Assembly (NCBI GenBank): GCA_017996675.1
Contig: JAGOGN010000089.1
Span: forward strand, 1-6,414
Direction: 5' to 3'
Source: Lachnospiraceae bacterium
GTDB lineage: Bacteria; Bacillota_A; Clostridia; Lachnospirales; Lachnospiraceae
Length of the DNA stretch: 6,414 nt
Within the stretch, counting starts at the first letter, position 1. The number at the start of each line of letters is the position of its first letter. Below, piece after piece: positions 1 to 6,414 of the stretch. The notes beneath the pieces were generated by a model, which was not told the DNA's origin, did not search any database, and saw only the letters and a list, made by a program, of their open reading frames with translations. A program made the position numbers and the translations under genes.

Positions 1-2
1 GA

Positions 3-31
3 TTGACATTTGTCCTTTGGGGGACTAGAAT
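3..31 (+). promoter_or_regulatory. Sigma-A-type promoter of the atp operon
   Basis: A perfect -35 hexamer TTGACA (3-8) is followed after 17 bp by TAGAAT (26-31), a 5/6 match to the -10 consensus. Transcription would start near position 38, leaving a leader of about 42 nt before atpB. Spacing and match are close to ideal for the housekeeping sigma factor, and the placement directly before the first gene of the operon supports it. No operator-like inverted repeat is visible in the leader, so no regulator is implied by the sequence. The assignment is inferred from consensus only. Confidence 0.75.
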
Positions 32-79
32 GACAACGTTTCACATAAAATATGATTTAGCGAAAGGAAGTGAGAAAAC

Positions 80-775
80 ATGGAAGCATTTGTTGAGTCG
101 CTTTTAGAAGAGCTCAATTGCGAGACGGTATTTACGATTCCGATTTTTGGTGGCATACCAATATCAGAGTCAATTGTGGTGACTTGGATCATTATTGGAG
201 TCCTGACTTTGTTGGCTTTTCTTTTTGTAAGAAATCTCAGGGTAGAAAATCCTGGAAAGAAACAAATCGTTTTAGAAACAGCGATTGGCGGGATGTATCA
301 TTTTTTTGAAGATTCCATGGGGAGTCACGGAAAACGATATATTCCATACATGATTACAGTGGGATTATATATCGGCGTCGCTAATCTGATTGGGCTATTT
401 GGATTTAAGCCTCCTACAAAGGACATGAATGTCACAATTGCGTTGGCTTTTATGAGCATTTCATTAATTGAAATTGCGGGTGTTAAACAAAAAGGTTTTA
501 AGGGATGGGTGAAAAGCTTTGCACAGCCAGTGCCTATCATTCTGCCAATAAATATTTTGGAAGTTTTTATTCGACCCTTATCCTTATGCATGCGACTTTT
601 TGGAAATGTATTAGGAGCCTTTGTTGTAATGGAGTTAATAAAGTTATTGATCCCAGTGTTTATTCCAGTTGTATTTAGTCTGTATTTTGATATTTTTGAT
701 GGATTAATTCAGGCGTATGTGTTCGTATTTTTAACATCTCTCTTTATTGGAGAGGCAATTGAAGAAAGTGTATAG
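80..775 (+). CDS. atpB: F1Fo ATP synthase subunit a
   Basis: This is the membrane stator of the Fo motor, forming the ion half-channels beside the c-ring. The 231-residue protein is very hydrophobic, with likely helices around residues 33-50, 88-108, 117-135, 150-165, 170-198 and 203-226. The family signature RPLSLCMRLFGN (165-176) contains Arg172, equivalent to the essential E. coli Arg210, and Asn176. IQAYVF carries Gln211, equivalent to E. coli Gln252. At the E. coli Glu219 position there is Phe181, with Glu185 one turn further along, and Asp204 sits at the E. coli His245 position. The ATG is preceded by AAGGAAGTGA (64-73), six bases upstream. It is the first gene after the promoter and atpE follows after 18 nt. 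The length is a little below that of E. coli (271) but normal for Gram-positives. Confidence 0.97.
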   Translation: MEAFVESLLEELNCETVFTIPIFGGIPISESIVVTWIIIGVLTLLAFLFVRNLRVENPGKKQIVLETAIGGMYHFFEDSMGSHGKRYIPYMITVGLYIGVANLIGLFGFKPPTKDMNVTIALAFMSISLIEIAGVKQKGFKGWVKSFAQPVPIILPINILEVFIRPLSLCMRLFGNVLGAFVVMELIKLLIPVFIPVVFSLYFDIFDGLIQAYVFVFLTSLFIGEAIEESV

Positions 776-793
776 AAGAAAAGGAGAAAAAGT

Positions 794-1024
794 ATGTCAT
801 CAACATTATTAGTAGCTATAGGAGCAGGAATCGCAGTTTTCACAGGTATTGGAGCAGGTATTGGTATTGGAGTAGCAACAGCAAAAGCAACAGATGCGAT
901 CGCAAGACAGCCAGAAGCAGACGGTAAAATCAGAAGTACTCTTTTAATTGGTGCTGCATTGGCAGAAGCAACTGCAATTTATGGTTTCGTAATTGCTCTT
1001 TTAATTATTCTGTTATTAAAATAA
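794..1024 (+). CDS. atpE: F1Fo ATP synthase subunit c (ring proteolipid)
   Basis: Copies of this protein form the rotating c-ring of Fo and carry ions through the membrane. It has 76 residues in two transmembrane helices joined by the polar loop ARQPEADGK (37-45), the classic RQPE loop that contacts gamma and epsilon. Helix 1 has alternating glycines (G18, 20, 22, 24, 26) that allow tight ring packing. Helix 2 has the ion-binding carboxylate Glu58 in AEATAIYG. By alignment on the RQPE loop, Ile25 stands where Na+-type rings have Gln and Ala59 where they have Ser or Thr, so proton binding is expected. Twelve of 16 alanines use GCA and both arginines AGA, a biased usage consistent with the high expression that a multi-copy subunit needs. 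AAGGAG (781-786) precedes the ATG. Confidence 0.97.
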   Translation: MSSTLLVAIGAGIAVFTGIGAGIGIGVATAKATDAIARQPEADGKIRSTLLIGAALAEATAIYGFVIALLIILLLK

Positions 1025-1056
1025 AACAGAAAAGTAAGTAGAAAGGTGGTCGGCGT

Positions 1057-1506
1057 ATGCTGAACATAAATTTTTGGAATATAGCAATTACGATTGTGAA
1101 TTTATTAGTGCTATATGCCTTAATGAGAAAATTTCTGGTAAAGCCGGTTCGTGCAGTAATGGAAGAGCGAGAGCAAAGAATTGAATCACAGCTAACGGAT
1201 GCATCTCAAAAGCAGGAGCAGGCTCATAATTTGAAAATGGAATATGAAAATAAATTAGAGCAGGCGGGAGTTGAAGCGAGTGCAATTATCCAGAAGGCAA
1301 GAGAAATAGCCGGCCAGGAGCAGGAGCAGATGATTCAGGAAACCAAGGATGAGACCCAGAGAATTTTCGAACAGTCGAAAAAGGAAATTGAGTTAGAACA
1401 AGAAAAGGCGACAAGGGAAGCAAAGAAGCAAATTTCTGAATTGGCACTGACTGCTGCAAGAAAGATTATCATATCGGGTGATGTAAATGACACAAACAGC
1501 AATTAA
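1057..1506 (+). CDS. atpF: F1Fo ATP synthase subunit b (peripheral stalk)
   Basis: A dimer of this protein forms the peripheral stalk that stops the alpha/beta head from turning with the rotor. The 149 residues comprise one N-terminal membrane helix (about 5-25, beginning NFWNIAITIVN), the conserved turn around FLVKP (26-30), and a long charged helix rich in Glu, Gln, Lys and Ala (about 35-140) typical of the right-handed coiled coil. The C-terminal part (AARKII, 133-138) would bind delta. It is slightly shorter than E. coli b (156). AAAGGTGGT (1042-1050) lies six bases before the ATG. The last 20 nt overlap atpH, suggesting coupled translation of the two stalk subunits. Only one b gene is present, so a homodimer is expected. 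Confidence 0.95.
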   Translation: MLNINFWNIAITIVNLLVLYALMRKFLVKPVRAVMEEREQRIESQLTDASQKQEQAHNLKMEYENKLEQAGVEASAIIQKAREIAGQEQEQMIQETKDETQRIFEQSKKEIELEQEKATREAKKQISELALTAARKIIISGDVNDTNSN

Positions 1507-1990
1507 TTATGGAAAAATTCTATATGATTTAAATATTCCTAGGGAACAGATCCAGGTCTTAGGTGAACTTTTAAGCGAAGAACCAAAGATTGTGGAATAT
1601 CTGAGTAATCCTACTATAGAGCAACCACAAAAAAGTGCAGTGATTAGTCATATTCTCGATGGAGAATTGGCTGCATTTGTAAGTATGTTGTGCAAATATC
1701 ATAGAACAAAGTATTTACCAGATGCAATCCAGGCTTATTATAAATATTATGACAAGCAAAAAGGGACTGTACGATGTACGCTTAAATATGCGAAAGCGGT
1801 TACGCAGGAAGAAAAAGAGAAAATGAAAGAGGTCTTAAGGGTCCAATTTCATGCGAAAGAAATAATAATGGAAGAGCATCAGGACTCATCGATTCTTGGT
1901 GGTCTATTGATCGAAGCTGACGGTATTGAGTATGATTTTTCATATGAAGGCCGTCTGCGTCAGTTAGAAAAGAAATTAATCGGGAGGTGA
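1487..1990 (+). CDS. atpH: F1Fo ATP synthase subunit delta
   Basis: Delta caps the alpha3beta3 head and ties it to subunit b. The protein has 167 residues, near the short end for the family (E. coli 177). The N-terminal helical domain begins AINYGKILYDL, matching the usual AxxYAKALF start. The C-terminal signature is clear: DSSILGGLLIEADG (133-146), then YDFSYEGRLRQLEKKL (149-164), the counterpart of the family's D-S-x-x-GG and D-x-S-x-x-x-x-L-x-x-L pattern. The ATG at 1487 is the only in-frame choice near the N-terminal motif; GGGTGAT (1476-1482) inside atpF serves as ribosome binding site. The ATG at 1509 is out of frame. The stop TGA (1988-1990) lies inside the atpA Shine-Dalgarno site. 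Confidence 0.94.
   Translation: MTQTAINYGKILYDLNIPREQIQVLGELLSEEPKIVEYLSNPTIEQPQKSAVISHILDGELAAFVSMLCKYHRTKYLPDAIQAYYKYYDKQKGTVRCTLKYAKAVTQEEKEKMKEVLRVQFHAKEIIMEEHQDSSILGGLLIEADGIEYDFSYEGRLRQLEKKLIGR
1982..1990 (+). promoter_or_regulatory. Ribosome binding site that decides the atpA start
   Basis: GGGAGGTGA is a strong Shine-Dalgarno sequence. A GTG at 1987 lies within it and an ATG at 1990 overlaps its last base, so neither has usable spacing. GTG at 1996 is 8 nt after GGAGG and fits. The site also contains the atpH stop codon, which suits termination-reinitiation coupling. Confidence 0.7.
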
Positions 1991-1995
1991 TGACT

Positions 1996-3501
1996 GTGAG
2001 CGCAATCAACGCGGCTGATATTATATCAATTTTGAAAGCTGAAGTGGAAAATTTTAGTTGGGAACCAGTTGAACAAGAGATCGGTACGGTGATCTGGATT
2101 GGTGATGGAATCGCAACTATTTATGGAATGGATCATGCAGCTTATGGAGAGATTGTAATTTTTGAAAATGGAATCAAAGGTATGGTTCAGGATATTCGCA
2201 GAAATGAGATTGGATGCATTCTTTTTGGTAAGGATACTGATATTAAAGAAGGATCTAAGGTAAAAAGAACAAAGAGGAGAGCAGGGATTCCAGTCGGAGA
2301 TGCTTTTATTGGAAGAGTCATCAACTCTTTAGGTGAGCCTATTGACGGAAAAGGTCCAATTGAATCTACGGATTACAGACCGATAGAGTCAGAGGCACCT
2401 GGTATTACACAAAGAAAGTCGGTTACTGTTCCGATGGAAACGGGAATCTTGACAATAGATGCGATGTTTCCAATTGGTAGAGGACAGCGTGAGCTTATCA
2501 TTGGAGACAGGCAAACAGGAAAGACCTCAATTGCAGTAGACACCATTCTAAATCAAAAAGGAAAAGGCGTAGTCTGCATTTATGTTGCAATTGGACAAAA
2601 AGCATCCAGTGTTGCGAAGTTGGTTTCCACGTTGGAACATTTTGGAGCGATGGAATATACGACTGTTTTGGTTTCAACAGCCAGTGACCCTGCTTCCTTA
2701 CAGTATATTGCACCATACTCAGGTACTGCCTTAGGCGAACACTTTATGTATAAAGGACAAGATGTTTTGATGGTGTATGATGACTTATCAAAACATGCGG
2801 TTGCTTATCGAGCACTTTCGTTGTTGCTTGAACGTTCACCAGGCCGTGAGGCATACCCTGGGGATGTATTTTATTTACACTCTAGATTATTGGAAAGATC
2901 AAGTCGCTTAAACGATGAAATGGGTGGTGGATCTATGACTGCATTGCCAATTATTGAAACGCAGGCAGGAGATGTATCCGCCTATATCCCAACAAATGTT
3001 ATTTCTATTACGGATGGTCAGATTTTTTTGGAAAGTGATTTGTTTTTTGCAGGAATGAGACCGGCTGTTAATGTTGGATTATCTGTTTCCCGTGTTGGTG
3101 GAGCTGCACAGACAAAAGCTATGAAAAAAGCGTCTGGAAGTATTCGTATTGACTTGGCACAGTATCGTGAAATGGAAGTATTTACACAATTTAGCTCAGA
3201 TTTAGATGAAGTAACTAAGAATCAGCTCCATCATGGGAAAGCAATGATGGAACTTTTGAAACAACCGTTATGCCATCCATTACAGTTGCATGAGCAGGTT
3301 ATTTTATTGTGGATTGCAAATCATGGAATGATGGATCAGATTGATTCGAAGCAGATTAAGATTTTCCAGAGAGAAATTTTATCTTATGTCGAAAGAAATC
3401 ATCCAGAAGTGGTACAGGAGATTAAAGATACAAAAGTGTTATCAGATGGTTTAGGTGTAAAGCTTCTGGAAATTGTGAATGAATTTAAAGTAGGTGAATA
3501 G
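1996..3501 (+). CDS. atpA: F1Fo ATP synthase subunit alpha
   Basis: Three alpha subunits alternate with beta in the F1 head and carry the non-catalytic nucleotide sites. I chose the GTG at 1996 (501 residues) because of the ribosome binding site spacing, and because the resulting MSAINAADIISILK aligns with the usual N-terminus (MSIKAEEISTLIK in Bacillus). In-frame GTG 1987 and ATG 1990 are alternatives. In this numbering the beta-barrel is about 25-95, Walker A GDRQTGKT is 170-177, Walker B ends at the aspartates of VYDDLSK (260-266), and the arginine finger Arg366 lies in SVSRVGGAAQTK. SAYIPTNVISITDGQIFLE matches the family almost perfectly. The C-terminal helical domain (about 385-501) is more diverged than the core. 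The atpA stop directly abuts the atpG start. Confidence 0.96.
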   Translation: MSAINAADIISILKAEVENFSWEPVEQEIGTVIWIGDGIATIYGMDHAAYGEIVIFENGIKGMVQDIRRNEIGCILFGKDTDIKEGSKVKRTKRRAGIPVGDAFIGRVINSLGEPIDGKGPIESTDYRPIESEAPGITQRKSVTVPMETGILTIDAMFPIGRGQRELIIGDRQTGKTSIAVDTILNQKGKGVVCIYVAIGQKASSVAKLVSTLEHFGAMEYTTVLVSTASDPASLQYIAPYSGTALGEHFMYKGQDVLMVYDDLSKHAVAYRALSLLLERSPGREAYPGDVFYLHSRLLERSSRLNDEMGGGSMTALPIIETQAGDVSAYIPTNVISITDGQIFLESDLFFAGMRPAVNVGLSVSRVGGAAQTKAMKKASGSIRIDLAQYREMEVFTQFSSDLDEVTKNQLHHGKAMMELLKQPLCHPLQLHEQVILLWIANHGMMDQIDSKQIKIFQREILSYVERNHPEVVQEIKDTKVLSDGLGVKLLEIVNEFKVGE

Positions 3502-5792
<2,291 letters not shown>

Positions 5793-5814
5793 GCGAAAAG
5801 GATAAGGTGATTCA

Positions 5815-6228
5815 ATGAAAATATTTTTTATTCGTGTGATAGCAGCAGACCGAGTGTACTATGAGGGAAGATGCGAATCTATCATTCTTCCTTCTTTAGA
5901 CGGCTCGATTGGTATTTTGGCTAATCATGAAAATGCAATCATTGCTGTAAGTGAAGGTGAAATAGAAGCCCGACTAGAAGGTGGAAAGAAAATTCATGCA
6001 TTTGTTGGAAAAGGATTTTTTCAAATTATGAATAACCGTTGTCTTTTATTAGTAGAGACAGTGGAGAGTCCAGAAGAGATTGACATTCGCAGAGCAAAAG
6101 AAGCGGAGGAACGTGCATTAGAACAGCTTCGTCAAAAGTTAAGTATTCGGGAGTATTATCATAATCAGGCATCTCTTGCCCGTGCAATGACTCGATTAAA
6201 AACTGCTAACAAAAATCATGATGTATGA
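5815..6228 (+). CDS. atpC: F1Fo ATP synthase subunit epsilon
   Basis: Epsilon sits at the foot of gamma on the c-ring and can block ATP hydrolysis by extending its C-terminal helices. The 137 residues give an N-terminal beta-sandwich (about 1-84; SIILPSLDGSIGILANHE, 22-39, is the family motif) and a full two-helix C-terminal domain (about 87-137). The motif IDIRRA (89-94) fits the I/L-D-x-x-R-A ATP-binding pattern known from thermophilic Bacillus PS3 epsilon; Glu84, Arg100, Arg123 and Arg127 also fall where I recall the PS3 ligands, shifted by one. AAGGTGAT (5804-5811) precedes the ATG, 22 nt after atpD. Sequence identity is lower than for beta, as is usual. Its stop codon forms part of the next promoter. 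Confidence 0.95.
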   Translation: MKIFFIRVIAADRVYYEGRCESIILPSLDGSIGILANHENAIIAVSEGEIEARLEGGKKIHAFVGKGFFQIMNNRCLLLVETVESPEEIDIRRAKEAEERALEQLRQKLSIREYYHNQASLARAMTRLKTANKNHDV

Positions 6229-6234
6229 TATAAT
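6206..6234 (+). promoter_or_regulatory. Extended -10 promoter overlapping the end of atpC
   Basis: TGATATAAT (6226-6234) is a perfect extended -10 element (TGN plus TATAAT), and CTAACA (6206-6211) is a 4/6 -35 match at exactly 17 bp spacing. The TG of the extended element is part of the atpC stop codon TGA (6226-6228). Transcription would begin near 6241 and give a leader of about 55 nt before the strong ribosome binding site at 6285. It should drive the gene after the operon independently of the atp promoter. Confidence 0.65.
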
Positions 6235-6284
6235 GTAGTAGAAAAAAGGTATTATTTTTAGTCTCTGATGAAACCGTTAAAAGC

Positions 6285-6292
6285 AGGAGGAG
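6285..6292 (+). promoter_or_regulatory. Strong ribosome binding site after the operon
   Basis: AGGAGGAG is a near-perfect Shine-Dalgarno sequence. AGGAGG ends 6 nt before an ATG at 6297, ideal spacing, so translation very likely begins at that ATG. The frame it opens closes after only 33 codons. Confidence 0.6.
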
Positions 6293-6296
6293 CTCT

Positions 6297-6398
6297 ATGT
6301 GTGAAAAGCACGATGATAAGTGCAGTTTGTGGATACGGTGGACCTTGGTTATTCCCAGTATGGGCTGGATTTGTTTGAATTATATGAATTACCAATAA
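6297..6398 (+). CDS. Possible 33-residue ORF or 5' end of a broken gene
   Basis: The ATG at 6297 has the best ribosome binding site of the 3' region and lies about 55 nt downstream of a good promoter. The frame begins MCEKHDDKCSLW and ends at TAA 6396-6398. I do not recognise the product. The first eight residues look ordinary, while the remainder is rich in Trp, Cys and Met, as out-of-frame translation often is. The frame one base back (6320 onward) looks far more like a real protein, so a single missing base between about 6317 and 6340 could join the two. Other readings are a true small protein, or a leader peptide for the overlapping downstream frame. Confidence concerns only that translation starts here. 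Confidence 0.35.
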   Translation: MCEKHDDKCSLWIRWTLVIPSMGWICLNYMNYQ

Positions 6399-6414
6399 AA
6401 GACGCAGTGGATTA
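6320..6414 (+). CDS. Partial ORF of unknown function running off the window
   Basis: This frame is open from GTG 6320 (after TGA and TAA at 6314-6319) to the window end. A second GTG lies at 6329. The translation from 6329 starts VDTVDLGYSQYGLDLFELYE and continues with an acidic, evenly composed stretch; codon choices (GAT, GAA, TTA, GTG) resemble those of the atp genes. Neither GTG has a ribosome binding site of its own. The protein is therefore probably either started at ATG 6297 and shifted by a frame error, or its true start is misjudged. I do not recognise the family and the visible piece is too short to assign one. Confidence 0.4.
   Translation, partial: MQFVDTVDLGYSQYGLDLFELYELPIKDAVD

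Noticed and set aside
30..107. Short frame from ATG 30 to TAG 105-107, overlapping the start of atpB
   Set aside because: It lies between the -10 element and atpB with no ribosome binding site; the ATG falls within the -10 region and upstream of the expected transcript start.
118..309. 63-codon + strand frame within atpB
   Set aside because: Lies wholly inside the well-supported atpB in another frame, has a Trp/Cys-rich non-protein-like composition and no ribosome binding site.
325..591. Reverse-strand frames of 65-88 codons inside atpB, atpF, atpH and atpA (also near 1088-1285, 1800-2009 and 2498-2716)
   Set aside because: All are antisense to strongly conserved subunit genes and have no recognisable domains; chance open frames.
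6242..6259. AAAAAA...TTTTT inverted repeat after atpC as a terminator
   Set aside because: The stem would be five A-U pairs with no G-C pairs, far too weak for a rho-independent terminator.
6268..6378. 36-codon frame from ATG 6268 to TGA 6376-6378
   Set aside because: No Shine-Dalgarno at proper spacing, and it competes with the much better start at 6297; no recognisable protein.

Overview
This window holds a complete F-type ATP synthase (F1Fo-ATPase) operon, all on the + strand, in the canonical bacterial order atpB-atpE-atpF-atpH-atpA-atpG-atpD-atpC (subunits a, c, b, delta, alpha, gamma, beta, epsilon). The AT-rich coding sequence, strong purine-rich Shine-Dalgarno sites, a consensus sigma-A-type promoter and diverged subunit sequences (short b and delta, and an alpha C-terminus unlike Bacillus) suggest a low-GC Firmicute. 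My best guess is an anaerobic Clostridia member, perhaps Lachnospiraceae; the lineage is an inference from sequence style, not a database match.

Layout. Positions 1-79 carry a near-consensus promoter (TTGACA, 17 bp, TAGAAT) and the atpB ribosome binding site; there is no room for atpI between promoter and atpB. The eight genes then run from 80 to 6228 with gaps of 0-32 nt. atpF and atpH overlap by 20 nt. The atpH stop codon lies inside the atpA Shine-Dalgarno site, and the atpG stop lies inside that of atpD. This tight packing implies one transcript with translational coupling. The last ~185 bases (6229-6414) contain no convincing terminator. They hold a good extended -10 promoter that overlaps the atpC stop codon, a strong ribosome binding site, and the beginning of an unidentified downstream gene whose reading frame looks broken or has an unusual start.

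How the genes work together. Subunits a, b and c form the membrane motor, delta and b the peripheral stalk, gamma and epsilon the rotor shaft, and alpha/beta the nucleotide-binding head. All the key catalytic residues I looked for are present: the essential Arg of subunit a, the ion-binding Glu of c, both Walker A and B motifs, the beta GER glutamate and the alpha arginine finger. The enzyme should therefore be functional. The c-subunit lacks two polar ligands typical of Na+-coupled rings, so I predict proton coupling. In a fermenting anaerobe such an enzyme often runs as an ATP-driven proton pump; the epsilon subunit keeps the residues associated with ATP sensing and self-inhibition. I see no novel system here. 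The points most worth a second look are the 3' end, the alpha start codon and a few subunit-level variations.
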